A stretch of DNA of 64,000 nt, taken from NCBI GenBank assembly GCA_948356915.1, contig CAOJCG010000003.1:1-64000 (forward strand). Reading direction: 5' to 3'. This DNA is from an uncultured Clostridiaceae bacterium. GTDB taxonomy: Bacteria > Bacillota > Clostridia > TANB77 > CAG-508. Below are positions 18,666 through 27,205 of this stretch, in pieces (the first letter of the stretch is position 1; each line of letters begins with the position of its first letter). The notes below the pieces were generated by a model that did no database searches, was not told the origin of the DNA, and saw only the letters and a program-made list of their open reading frames with translations. The position numbers were made by a program, and so were the translations under genes.

Positions 18666-19286
18666 ATGTATTATCAAAATTATGAAGATTATATGAGAAG
18701 TGTTCTTGGATATCCAGTACAAACTACATATGATAATTACATTATTGAAAGCAGAGATTATAATGTAAACTATCAAAACAATAGTGAATTAGAAAGTATG
18801 TATCCTGAAATTTATAAAAAAATAAACCCAGTGGTATGTGAAGTATGTGAAAGAAGTAAAACACCTATTACAAAAGAAATAATAGAAAATATGGTTGAAG
18901 AAGTATACCAAAAGATAGAAATAAATAATGAAATATGGCTAAAAATAAATGTAGATGAAAACATTACACAAAAAGAAATACAAAATAGAACTACAAATAC
19001 AAATACAAATTCAAAAACAAATTCAGTCCGAAATGTTCCAGAAGTAGAATCGGCAAGGCAAATAGGGCAAACTGAAAATAGGCAAAGAAGACCAAACAAC
19101 CCATTATTAAGAGATTTAATAAGAATATTAATACTAAACAGAATATTAGGAGGAGGTTTTCCAAATAGACCACCACGCCCAAGACCACCATTCCCAGGAC
19201 CAGGAAGACCACCATTTCCAGGGGGACCAGGAGGAATGCCACCACGCCCACAATCTAGAGAATATGAGGACTATTTTAAATTTTAA
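18666..19286 (+). CDS. Proline/glycine-rich C-terminal protein (206 aa)
   Basis: The ATG at 18666 follows AGGAGG and begins MYYQNYEDYMRSVLGYP. Residues 1-115 are soluble and contain CEVCERS; residues 145-160 include a hydrophobic helix (LLRDLIRILILNRILGG); the last 45 residues are repeats of Pro, Gly, Arg and Phe (GFPNRPPRPRPPFPGPGR). Low-complexity tails of this kind occur in spore-coat and surface proteins of clostridia. I do not recognise a family, so spore or envelope location is inference only. Confidence 0.6.
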   Translation: MYYQNYEDYMRSVLGYPVQTTYDNYIIESRDYNVNYQNNSELESMYPEIYKKINPVVCEVCERSKTPITKEIIENMVEEVYQKIEINNEIWLKINVDENITQKEIQNRTTNTNTNSKTNSVRNVPEVESARQIGQTENRQRRPNNPLLRDLIRILILNRILGGGFPNRPPRPRPPFPGPGRPPFPGGPGGMPPRPQSREYEDYFKF

Positions 19287-19433
19287 AATATAAGGAAAGA
19301 GGCTTCCTCATGCACATCGCCAAAGGCTGTAAAGATTATAAAAAATCGCTTTTTTCTTTTAAATAAAAAACAAGAATAAAATTTTCTAAGCTCATTCTTC
19401 GCTAAGAAAATCTAATTCTTCCATAACTATCTT

Positions 19434-19472
19434 CTTAGGAAACTCACCGCTATCGCGGATGACTTTCCTAAG
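19434..19472. repeat. Long hairpin
   Basis: CTTAGGAAACTCACCGC and GCGGATGACTTTCCTAAG form a long imperfect stem around TATC. A second hairpin (ATTTTCTAAGC/GCTAAGAAAAT) lies at 19381-19411. Both sit beyond the tRNA terminator in a gene-free stretch 19287-19606. Confidence 0.55.
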
Positions 19473-19475
19473 AAT

Positions 19476-19524
19476 ATAAAAAAGTGCAAAAATACCTAAG
19501 TAAAACTACTTAGGTATTTTTGCA
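19476..19524 (-). terminator. Terminator of the leftward tRNA transcript
   Basis: A perfect 18-bp stem (19485-19502 with 19507-19524) is followed on the minus strand by CTTTTTTAT. It ends transcription of the two tRNA genes to its right. Between it and the nearer tRNA the motif TCCTCAAAAGGA occurs in two similar copies. Confidence 0.7.
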
Positions 19525-19606
19525 GATGTCCACCAGAAACACTCCTCAAAAGGAAGTTAAATAGGCGATCCTAGGATTTGTCCTCAAAAGGACTTATCAC
19601 CTTAAT

Positions 19607-19680
19607 AGGGCAAGGAAGAATCGAACTTACCGTTTCTACACTTGTGGGTGTAGCGTGCTTCCAACTTACACCACTGCCCT
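19607..19680 (-). tRNA. tRNA gene with an abnormal anticodon loop (6 or 8 nt)
   Basis: The minus strand folds as a cloverleaf of 74 nt: acceptor AGGGCAG/TTGCCCT, D stem GTGT/GCAC, T arm GTAAG-TTCGATT-CTTCC (one mismatch) and a 5-nt variable loop. The anticodon arm reads CTACACCCACAAGTGTAG. With a five-pair stem the loop is eight bases (CCCACAAG); with six pairs it is six bases. Neither has the universal U33. A clear amino-acid assignment is not possible (CAC/Val, CCA/Trp are formal readings). Discriminator A, CCA not encoded. It may be degenerate or specialised. Confidence 0.6.
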
Positions 19681-19706
19681 AAGATAAACGTAAATTTACG
19701 CTATAA

Positions 19707-19779
19707 CAGCCCAGACGGGATTTGAACCCGCAACTACTCAGTTGACTCCCGAGAGCTTTAACCATTAAGCTACTGGACT
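19707..19779 (-). tRNA. tRNA-Asp-like gene (GTC) lacking U33
   Basis: The minus strand folds as a 73-nt tRNA: acceptor AGTCCAG/CTGGGCT, D stem GCTT/AAGC, anticodon stem CTCGG/CTGAG (one G-U), loop GAGTCAA, variable TAGTT, T arm GCGGG-TTCAAAT-CCCGT, discriminator G. The loop position gives anticodon GTC, and G73, G10 and the G2-C71 pair agree with tRNA-Asp, but base 33 is A instead of the nearly invariant U and the first pair is A-U. It lies 27 bases from the other tRNA and shares its terminator. Confidence 0.65.
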
Positions 19780-19965
19780 TAAAAATAAATGTAAAATATT
19801 TATATCATAATTTTATATATATGTCAACCTTTTTCTGAAAGAAATGTTAAAAATTGACATAAAGTGAAGAAGCTGATATAATAATATTGTAAGTATATGT
19901 ACATAAATCATTAAAAAACAGAAGACTTTAACCTTTCAATATATTAAGAAAGAAGGTAATTATTG

Positions 19966-20824
19966 ATGAGTAATGTAGAAGATGTTAAAAAGTATATAAG
20001 TAGTTTAGGGTTTGATATAGATTTAGAAATTGATATATATAAAGAAGCAATAAAGTACTTTTTAGATAAGCAAGACTTAAATGGATTAATTCATTATATA
20101 TCGCAATTGCAAAATTGTGGGGGATATGCATTAGAAATACCAACATGCATTTGGCCTGTAAAAGAATACACATTTGAAGAAAAAGTATTAAGGATATTAG
20201 AATTGTATCCATTTGTTAGATTATTATCAACTGGAGAAATTAAAGATAACGAATATGTAGTACTATATAGAGCAAAAGAAGGTGGACACCACTTTATAAA
20301 AATCAAAGATAGTGGCGAAATAGTAGAGAAGAACGAAAGTAATATGCCACAGAAATTTTGTGGATGGGATAATCTAGAAGATGCGCCAGAAGCGGTTTTT
20401 GCAGTAGTAAAACAAGAATATAGAGATGAAAAGATGAAAAAATTACCACAATGTAATACAAACATATATTTAGATCAGAACGCTTATGAATATGAAGAAG
20501 ATGGATACAAAGATATATGTAAAAAAAATGCACGGAACACCATCTACATTTGAAATAAAATTGCAAGAGTCATATAACAATAGAAAATCTTCATTTACAT
20601 ATAATAATAAAACATTTTATTTAAAACATAAAAAAGGAGAGGACTTAATATACATATGTGACGAAAATAAAGTACTAGGTGTGACTTGCACAGATGGAGA
20701 AACATTTATAATAGAAATAGAAGAAGAAAACAAAAATGAAATATATGGTTTTGAGGTTGCAATTGAAAGTTTAACAAAAAATAATAATCTAAAAGATGAT
20801 TCAAATAATGAAATAGAAAAGTAA
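19966..20824 (+). CDS. Unrecognised protein, possible papain-like peptidase, with a C-GGA shift
   Basis: About 285 residues when the extra C at 20533 (GCA-C-GGA) is skipped: ...YKDICKKNA then GTPSTFEIKLQESYNNRK. The first part contains NCGGYALEIP and later GGHHFIKIKDSGEIV, a Cys followed by a His in contexts resembling papain/transglutaminase-fold enzymes; this is a weak inference. The C-terminal part is acidic, with repeated Glu/Asn. AGAAGG precedes the ATG at 19966. The downstream frame has no ribosome binding site of its own, which supports a joined product. Confidence 0.6.
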
Positions 20825-20850
20825 AACTATATAACTTTTAAATTAAAATA

Positions 20851-20892
20851 ACTCCAAATAGTTAGTAAAACTCTAATTATTTGGAGTATTTT
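20851..20892 (+). terminator. Intrinsic terminator
   Basis: ACTCCAAATA pairs with TATTTGGAGT, followed by ATTTT. Confidence 0.6.
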
Positions 20893-20924
20893 ATGCAAAT
20901 AAAGAATACTAAAAATTAAACGAT

Positions 20925-20976
20925 GTTAACCTTGACAAACAAATATAATTGATATATAATGTTAACTGAAGTTAAC
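20925..20976 (+). promoter_or_regulatory. Promoter and GTTAAC operators of the suf-region regulator
   Basis: TTGACA (20932) and TATAAT (20955) are 17 bases apart. GTTAAC occurs at 20925-20930, before the -35, and twice directly after the -10 as GTTAAC-TGAA-GTTAAC (20961-20976). Such a dyad over the transcription start, before a DtxR-like gene, suggests autoregulation. Confidence 0.65.
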
Positions 20977-20990
20977 AAAAGGAGAAAAAC

Positions 20991-21437
20991 ATGGTATCAA
21001 AAGCATTAGAAGAGTATTTAAAAACAATGTATATACTAAAAAAGCAAAATAATAATATACGTGTTACAGACATTGCAGAAAAAATGAACTGTACAAAAGC
21101 AAGTGTAAACAAAGCAATATATAATTTAAAAGATAATGGCCTTTTAAACTATGAATCTTATGGAACAATAGAACTGACAGAAGAAGGAGAAAATTTGGCT
21201 AAAAAGATATTAGAAGCATATGATATTGTTTATTTGTTTTTAAAAGATGTTCTAAATATAGAAGAAGAGAAAGCTAAGAAAGAAGCAGAAAATATAAAAT
21301 CTTCAATAACAGATGAAACAGTAAATAAACTTGCTAAATATGTGCATAAGGTTTTAGATTTAAATAGTTTAGATTGCGATTATGATATTAATAAGGAAAA
21401 ATGTAGGAGTTGTGCACGTAGAACCAATAAAAAGTAA
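20991..21437 (+). CDS. DtxR-like regulator with C-terminal Cys cluster, suf-linked
   Basis: A 148-residue winged-helix regulator. Residues 1-65 match the DtxR/MntR DNA-binding domain (EEYLKTMYILKKQ; RVTDIAEKMNCTKASVNKAI; YGTIELTEEGENLA). In the dimerization domain the usual metal ligands are not evident: ILEAYDIVYLFL has Tyr where a His is expected and EAENIKSS lacks the following His. Instead the tail has CDYDINKEKCRSC. Three cysteines and the location before sufC point to an Fe-S cluster sensor comparable in role to SufR/IscR, though this is inference. It likely represses itself and perhaps suf through the GTTAAC dyad. Confidence 0.75.
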   Translation: MVSKALEEYLKTMYILKKQNNNIRVTDIAEKMNCTKASVNKAIYNLKDNGLLNYESYGTIELTEEGENLAKKILEAYDIVYLFLKDVLNIEEEKAKKEAENIKSSITDETVNKLAKYVHKVLDLNSLDCDYDINKEKCRSCARRTNKK

Positions 21438-21451
21438 ATAATTATAATTTT

Positions 21452-21563
21452 GTAGGGGTCGCTACTAAAGGGCGACTCACACTCCAACGAAATTGCTTAA
21501 ATAAAATATATTTAGGGTATGTTCTTCGAAGAGCGAGTCGCTTGAAAAGGCGGAGACCACTAA
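21452..21563. repeat. Degenerate copy of the GTAGGGG repeat
   Basis: Begins GTAGGGGTCGCTACTAAAGG and contains the shared interior TTCTTCGAAGAGCG seen in the copy at 16040. The right end is diverged. It separates the regulator from sufC. Confidence 0.6.
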
Positions 21564-21617
21564 AATAAAACAATTTAATTTATAAACTATAATAAACTAA
21601 ATTAAGGAAGGGAAAAT

Positions 21618-22355
21618 ATGGAAAATACATTATTAGAAATAAAAGATTTATATGTAAATGCAGAAAATAAGGAAATTTTAAAAGGAATAAATTTAAAAAT
21701 AAATAAAGGAGAAATTCATGTAATAATGGGACCAAATGGCTCAGGAAAAACTACAACAGCAAATGCAATACTAAATAATCCAGAATACACGAAAACAAAA
21801 GGAACCATAAATTTTGAAAAAGAAGATATAACAAACTTAAAAACAGACGAAATAGCAAGAAAAGGAATATTCATGTCATTCCAACTACCAGAAGAAATAC
21901 CAGGAGTAACAGTTACAAACTTCCTAAAATATGCAAAAAACAAAATAACAGGAAAACCAGTAAAAATATTTGAATTTAAAGAAGAACTTGCAAAATATAT
22001 GAAAGAACTAAACATGAACTCAAAAAACATGGAAAGAAGTTTAAACGTAGGATTTTCAGGAGGAGAAAAAAAGAAAAACGAAATACTTCAAATGCTAGTA
22101 CTAAACCCAAAACTAGCAATACTAGACGAAACAGACTCAGGGCTAGACGTAGACGCAATAAAAACAGTTTCAAAAGGAATAGAAATGTTCAAAAATGAAG
22201 AAAATGGAATATTAATAATAACCCACAACACAAAAATATTGCACAGCCTAAAAGTAGACTACGTCCACATATTAGTAAACGGTAAAATAGTAAAAACAGG
22301 TACACAAGAACTAGCAAAACAAATAGAAGAAAATGGGTATTCACAATATAAATAA
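21618..22355 (+). CDS. sufC: Fe-S assembly ATPase SufC
   Basis: A 245-residue ABC-type ATPase that drives the SufBCD scaffold. Walker A GPNGSGKTT, Q-loop FMSFQLPEEIPGV, the SufC-type signature NVGFSGGEKKKNEI, Walker B LAILDETDSGLDVD and the switch His in IITHNTKIL are all present. It precedes sufB, from which it is separated by about 675 bases containing repeats and a minus-strand small gene, so the operon is not tightly packed. Confidence 0.95.
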   Translation: MENTLLEIKDLYVNAENKEILKGINLKINKGEIHVIMGPNGSGKTTTANAILNNPEYTKTKGTINFEKEDITNLKTDEIARKGIFMSFQLPEEIPGVTVTNFLKYAKNKITGKPVKIFEFKEELAKYMKELNMNSKNMERSLNVGFSGGEKKKNEILQMLVLNPKLAILDETDSGLDVDAIKTVSKGIEMFKNEENGILIITHNTKILHSLKVDYVHILVNGKIVKTGTQELAKQIEENGYSQYK

Positions 22356-22700
22356 ATTAGCACTGGGGACTGTCCCTGAATGGGTGCAGAAAAACTAGAT
22401 TGGGTAACTTAAACAAGACAGAAACTAAAAAATAATACAAAACAAAAATAATGTAAAAAAATAACAAATGTACCCAATCGGAAACCAAGAAATAAAAATA
22501 ACAAGGATAGAAAAAAACAAGAAGTAAAAAACCAAAAGCACCCCCTTAGGTAATCGAAGATGTCCCAAGAGGGACTGTCCCCAATGCGGAAACAAGATAG
22601 AGAAGAACGACGAGTAACAAACAAAAATAATCGGAACAAACAAGTAGTAGCAAAAAAATAACCCACTCAAGTCGCATTCGTCATTACATAAATTTATAAT
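22356..22700. repeat. Cluster of GGGGACTGTCCC-type repeats
   Basis: The stretch after sufC contains several copies of GGGGACTGTCCC(TGAATG) and CAATCGGAAACC / CAATGCGGAAAC, spaced by AT-rich A-runs (ACAAAAATAA). The same phrases recur at 25985-26155 after sufD and around 37463-37500. There is no convincing gene here. These look like dispersed palindromic extragenic elements. Confidence 0.6.
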
Positions 22701-22804
22701 TATATCTACACTTTGAACTACTCTACATTAGTTAGATTAACAATTAAAAATATAAAGTTTAAAAATAAAACTTAAATGATAAGCAAAATAAAAAACAAGG
22801 GCAT

Positions 22805-22951
22805 TTAACCCTTGCTCATTGTACAACCAGCAACAATACCAATACCAATACAAAGTGGAATTATCATTGCAGGTTGGTGGAACAAAATAAGAAGAACCAC
22901 CGAGGAACTAGCCATGGATGAACCTACACCTATAAGAAACTTTCTACTCAT
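22805..22951 (-). CDS. Small membrane protein (48 aa) antisense in the suf region
   Basis: A minus-strand gene with a textbook AGGAGGTAC site eight bases before ATG. It encodes MSRKFLIGVGSSMASSSVV followed by two hydrophobic stretches with Gly/Ile repeats (CIGIGIVAGC) and ends TMSKG. Codon choice includes TCC, TCG and TTC, less AT-biased than suf genes. It belongs to the group of small membrane proteins scattered through the window. Function unknown. Confidence 0.6.
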   Translation of the reverse strand: MSRKFLIGVGSSMASSSVVLLILFHQPAMIIPLCIGIGIVAGCTMSKG

Positions 22952-23031
22952 ATATAGTACCTCCTAAAATAAAGTATATAAATATTATATGATATTTTAC
23001 ATAAAAAGTCAAATTTAGAAAGGAACCAAAA

Positions 23032-24432
23032 ATGTCAAAAACAAACCTACAAGAAATAAACCGAAACATCTATGACATAAAAAACAAAGACAAATACGAA
23101 TACAAAATAAAAAAAGGGTTAACTAAAGAAATAATAGAAGAACTATCAAAACAAAAAAACGACCCCGACTGGATGAAAGAATTTAGACTAAAAGCACTAG
23201 AAGTCTACAACAAATTAGAATTACCAACTTGGGGACCAGACCTATCAGAACTTAACATGGACGAAATATCAACCTATGTAAAACCACAATCAAAACTAAA
23301 TAACTCTTGGGAAGAAGTACCAGAAGATATAAAAGACACATTTGAAAAACTAGGAATTCCAGAGGCAGAAAAAACATCACTAGCAGGAGTAGGAGCGCAA
23401 TACGACTCAGAAGTAGTATACCACAGTATGAAAGAAGAACTAATAAAACAGGGTGTAATATACACAGACATGGAAACAGCAGTAAGGGAATACCCAGAGC
23501 TAGTAAAAGCACACTTCATGAAATGTGTACCAGTACATGACCACAAATTCGTAGCACTACATGGAGCAGTATGGTCAGGAGGTTCATTTGTATATGTACC
23601 AAAAAATGTACACGTAGATATACCACTTCAATCATACTTCAGACTAAACTCACCAGAATCAGGTCAATTTGAACACACACTAATAATAGTAGAGAACAAC
23701 GCAAGCCTTCACTTTATAGAAGGTTGTAGTGCACCAAAATATAACAAAGTAAACTTACACGCAGGATGTGTAGAACTATATGTAAAAGACAACGCATATT
23801 TAAGATACTCAACAATAGAAAACTGGTCAAAAAACATGTTAAATCTAAACACAAAAAAGGCGATATGCGGAAAAAATGCACAAATAGACTGGGTATCAGG
23901 CTCATTCGGCTCAAAAATATCAATGCTATATCCAATGAGTATATTAAACGGAGAAGGAGCAAAAACAGAATTCACAGGAATATCATTTGCAGGAGCAGGG
24001 CAAAACCTAGACAATGGCTTCAAAGTAGTACACAATGCGCCAAACACATCAAGTGTAGTAAACGCAAAATCAATATCAAAAAACGGAGGAAAATGTACCT
24101 ACCGTTCACTAGTAAGAATAAACGAAAACGCCGAAGGCTCAAAATCATCAGTCTCATGTGAATCACTAATGCTAGACGACAAATCAATATCAGACACAAT
24201 ACCGACCAGTGACATAAAAGCAGACGATGTAGAGTTCTCACACGAAGCAAAAATAGGAAAGATAAGTGACAAAACAATATTTTACCTAATGAGTAGAGGA
24301 CTATCAGAAGAAGACGCCAAAGCTATGATAGTAAGAGGCTTTGCTTACCCAATATCAAAAGAACTTCCAATAGAATACGCCGTAGAAATGAACAACCTAA
24401 TAAATTTAGAACTAGAAGGCTCAATAGGGTAA
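23032..24432 (+). CDS. sufB: Fe-S assembly scaffold SufB
   Basis: A 466-residue SufB, the central scaffold of the SUF complex. Family sequences include GLTKEIIEELSKQK, the conserved WSGGSFVYVPK, and HLEGCSAP-type FIEGCSAPKYNKVNLHAGCV, HEAKIGKISDKTIFYLMSRG and MIVRGFAYPISKELP. The frame is unbroken and it contains no in-frame CGG, although TGC-GGA, AAC-GGA and TTC-GGC occur, showing that CGG strings out of frame are not a problem. Confidence 0.95.
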   Translation: MSKTNLQEINRNIYDIKNKDKYEYKIKKGLTKEIIEELSKQKNDPDWMKEFRLKALEVYNKLELPTWGPDLSELNMDEISTYVKPQSKLNNSWEEVPEDIKDTFEKLGIPEAEKTSLAGVGAQYDSEVVYHSMKEELIKQGVIYTDMETAVREYPELVKAHFMKCVPVHDHKFVALHGAVWSGGSFVYVPKNVHVDIPLQSYFRLNSPESGQFEHTLIIVENNASLHFIEGCSAPKYNKVNLHAGCVELYVKDNAYLRYSTIENWSKNMLNLNTKKAICGKNAQIDWVSGSFGSKISMLYPMSILNGEGAKTEFTGISFAGAGQNLDNGFKVVHNAPNTSSVVNAKSISKNGGKCTYRSLVRINENAEGSKSSVSCESLMLDDKSISDTIPTSDIKADDVEFSHEAKIGKISDKTIFYLMSRGLSEEDAKAMIVRGFAYPISKELPIEYAVEMNNLINLELEGSIG

Positions 24433-24640
24433 AGAAGGAAATTGATTTGCCACCTTTGCGTGTTAAATTATCCGCTCCCAGTAAGCAATATATTTTATTT
24501 TTTCCATTTCGCCCTCCAAGACAAGAGGTATTCCCCCGCCTCAAAGGGCTGTTGGGACTTCATTACAAAAATAAAATATATTACTCACTTCGCGCTACTC
24601 TATAACTTTAAATATAGTACTTTACTATAGTATAAAAAAA

Positions 24641-24665
24641 TACTGTCTCAATTCCTGAGACAGTA
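24641..24665 (-). terminator. Terminator of the leftward small gene
   Basis: TACTGTCTCA and TGAGACAGTA form a 10-bp stem; on the minus strand it is followed by TTTTTTT. The stretch 24433-24640 before it has no gene I can support. Confidence 0.65.
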
Positions 24666-24690
24666 ATGAGAGTTTATAAGAGCTATGTTT

Positions 24691-24834
24691 TTACTTACCA
24701 TCAAATATGGTAAAAGTGCTGAACAATAAAAAAGCTACAATAACGAATACAACGTTTAAAATTGAAAATCCCATATAGACTAATCCGATAACACAAATCA
24801 AAAATTCAATAGCCACAGCAGTACTCTTCTTCAT
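24691..24834 (-). CDS. Small membrane protein (47 aa) antisense between sufB and sufD
   Basis: A minus-strand gene beginning MKKSTAVAIEFLICVIG, with two hydrophobic stretches and ending FTIFDGK. AGAGAGG-type site upstream and its own terminator just downstream. Transcribed against the suf genes. Similar in style to the gene at 22805-22951; neither has a known family. Confidence 0.6.
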   Translation of the reverse strand: MKKSTAVAIEFLICVIGLVYMGFSILNVVFVIVAFLLFSTFTIFDGK

Positions 24835-24929
24835 AAAGCAAACCTCTCTTCAAATATAAGTTGTTGACTGTTACACTACCAGTATAACATATTTCACATA
24901 AATATGTAAACATAGAAAGGAAAACCAAA

Positions 24930-25979
24930 ATGTCAAACCTAAAATTAAACGAAACCCCATTAAGAACCACACGAAACTACAACATAAACAATATAAAACT
25001 AGAAAATGTAAATATCCCAGAACAAATAGGAGAGTTTAAAAATGTTTCTATAACAGGTGCAAACTATACAAATAACATAACTACCTTAAAATTAACCTAT
25101 GGACTATCACAAGAATTAGAAACACAAGTAGCAAACAAATCAAATCAAAAAATAAAAATACAAGTACAAAATAACGAAAATGCCCAAATAGACTTCAAAT
25201 TTGATAAACAAAACACTAGGTTAGTAGAAAACATTGAAATAGTATCCAAAGAAAACTCACGGAGGGACAATAACAATAAAATATGAATCAGTTGAAGATA
25301 TAAAAGCCTACCACAACGGAATAATAAACGTAATAGCAAAGCCAAACTCTAATCTGAATATAATACTAGTAAACTTAATAGATACAAAATCAAACAACTT
25401 CCTATCAATCCAAAATACACTAGAAGAAAATGCAAAAGTAACATATTGGATAATAGACTTTGGAGGAAAAAACAGCATAACAAACTACTACTCAAACCTA
25501 AAAGGGAATTTCTCAGAAAATAATATAAACACAATCTACTTAGGAAAAGAAGAACAACAATTTGACTTAAACTACATAACACATCTACAAGGCGAAAAAA
25601 CAAAAGTAAACATAGAAGTACAAGGAGCCCTAACAGACAAAGCCAAAAAGAACTTCAAAGGAACCATAGACTTCAAGAAAGGTTCAAAAAAAGCAATACG
25701 GAAACGAAGCAGAAGCATGTACACTATTATCAAGCACAGCAAAATCAAAAGCCCTACCAATGCTACTATGTTCGGAAGAAGATGTACAAGGAAACCACAG
25801 CACAAGCACACGGAAAAATAGGCCAAAAAGAGCTATTCTATATAATGAGTAGAGGGCTAACACAAAAAGAAGCCAGCAAACTAATAGTAAGAGCTAAATT
25901 CAACAAAATAATAGAAACAATACCAAACGAAGACCTAAAATGCCAAATAATAAAAGAAATAGACAAAAGACTAGACTAG
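24930..25979 (+). CDS. sufD: Fe-S assembly protein SufD with three C-GGN shifts
   Basis: Four frames join into about 348 residues when three extra C are skipped: 25260 (TCA-C-GGA, giving KENSGGTITIKYESVED), 25699 (ATA-C-GGA, giving KKAIGNEAEACTLLSS) and 25811 (ACA-C-GGA, giving VQGNHSTSTGKIGQKELFY). The joined protein has the SufD core (SKALPMLLCSEEDVQG, ELFYIMSRGLTQKEASKL) and normal position between sufB and sufS. Each piece alone is non-functional. Three independent shifts of the same type in one essential gene argue strongly that the cell reads through C-GGN as glycine. Confidence 0.9.
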
Positions 25980-25984
25980 CACAT

Positions 25985-26155
25985 TAGGCAGTCGCTAGCA
26001 TTGGGAACTGCCCCTGAATGGGTGCCGAAAAAACAAGAGAGGGTAGCATTGGGGACGGTTCGTAATCGGAAACAAGATAGAGAAGCACCTCAAGTCGTAA
26101 ACAAAAATAATCTGGCTAGATTAGGAACTGTCCCCAATGCGGACACAAGTGCAAA
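25985..26155. repeat. GGGGACTGTCCCC-type repeat cluster after sufD
   Basis: Contains GGGAACTGCCCCTGAATGGG, GGGGACGGTTC, and GGAACTGTCCCCAATGCGGA, the same phrases as in 22356-22700. No gene inside. Confidence 0.6.
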
Positions 26156-26206
26156 ACATAAATAATACCAAAAAAAGAAATCACAAATAAAAAAAGGAGA
26201 AAAAAC

Positions 26207-26590
26207 ATGAAATTTTACATAGGCTCAGGATTCAAAAATGCAGAATTAGTAAACGAATTCTCAAAAAAATTACAAAGCCATGGCTGGGAACACACATTCA
26301 ATTGGACAAAATATATAAGCGAATATGAAACAATAGAAGACCTAATAAAATATTCAGAACTAGAACAAAAAGGAATAGAAGAATCAGATGTCGTTATAAT
26401 AATACTGCCAGCAGGACGAGGAACACACATAGAATTAGGAATGGCAATAGCATTAAACAAAAAGATATATTTATACTCTAACAAAAAAGAAGAATTCGAC
26501 ATAGAAAACACAGTAAATTTCTATCAAATTCCAAGTATCAAAAGAATTGTTGGAGATATAGACTATGCCATTAAAGAAATAACAAAGTAG
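26207..26590 (+). CDS. Nucleoside 2-deoxyribosyltransferase-like protein (127 aa)
   Basis: Begins MKFYIGSGFKNAELVNEFSK and carries VVIIILPAGRGTHIELGMAI, the characteristic strand-loop-helix of deoxyribosyltransferase-like Rossmann folds, with the Glu of HIELG at the expected catalytic position. AAAGGAG precedes the ATG. It sits inside the suf gene row between sufD and a GNAT gene; the role there is unclear. Substrate could be a nucleoside or nucleotide sugar. Confidence 0.65.
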   Translation: MKFYIGSGFKNAELVNEFSKKLQSHGWEHTFNWTKYISEYETIEDLIKYSELEQKGIEESDVVIIILPAGRGTHIELGMAIALNKKIYLYSNKKEEFDIENTVNFYQIPSIKRIVGDIDYAIKEITK

Positions 26591-26602
26591 TTGGAGGAGA
26601 AA

Positions 26603-27205
26603 ATGAAACCATCAGAAATGAAGCAAATAGTTAATATGCTATATAATGAATGGAATTTAGGAAAAAAAGAAGCAAAAGCAAAGGGAAAAATATGTGCATG
26701 GATATATCTATTTGAAGTGCTTGAAGAAACTGAAAAAGTAGTATTGGAAAAAGAAAATAATAAAGTTATAGGAATGTGCGGATATGCAAAGTGGAATTCT
26801 AAAAAATACATACTAAGAAAGAAATTTTTTAAATTATTAAAAATTATATGTATAAACAGTCCGTTAATAAAAGATAAAAAAGCAATCATAAAGTATAGTA
26901 AAGACTATGACTACACTCCAGTAGAACTAGAAAATCATTTTGATGGTGAAATAAGCTTATTAATAGTAGACGAAAATTATCGAGGGAAAGGTATTGGCAA
27001 AAAAATGATAAACAAAATATTTGAATATGCGAAAAAAGACAATATGAAAAATATTGAAATACTTACAGATGAAAGTTGTAACTTTAAATTTTATGAAAAT
27101 TGTGGTTGCAAAAAGGTATTTGAGAAAATTATACCAAATAGAGAGCCAGATATACTAGGAAATGAAACAAGCGAAAAAGGCTATATTTATGAAAAAGTAT
27201 TATAA
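26603..27205 (+). CDS. GNAT-family N-acetyltransferase
   Basis: About 200 residues. The acetyl-CoA loop is in LLIVDENYRGKGIGKKMINK (Q/RxxGxG/A), followed by FYENCGCKKVF typical of the C-terminal strand. The ATG at 26603 is preceded by TTGGAGGAG. It begins 13 bases after the deoxyribosyltransferase-like gene. The substrate cannot be predicted. Confidence 0.8.
   Translation: MKPSEMKQIVNMLYNEWNLGKKEAKAKGKICAWIYLFEVLEETEKVVLEKENNKVIGMCGYAKWNSKKYILRKKFFKLLKIICINSPLIKDKKAIIKYSKDYDYTPVELENHFDGEISLLIVDENYRGKGIGKKMINKIFEYAKKDNMKNIEILTDESCNFKFYENCGCKKVFEKIIPNREPDILGNETSEKGYIYEKVL

Noticed and set aside
19607-19680. The odd tRNA as a proven CGGN decoder
   Set aside because: Its loop (CCCACAAG) contains no CCG and is not complementary to CGGA, CGGT or CGGC; the link is by unusual loop size and context only.
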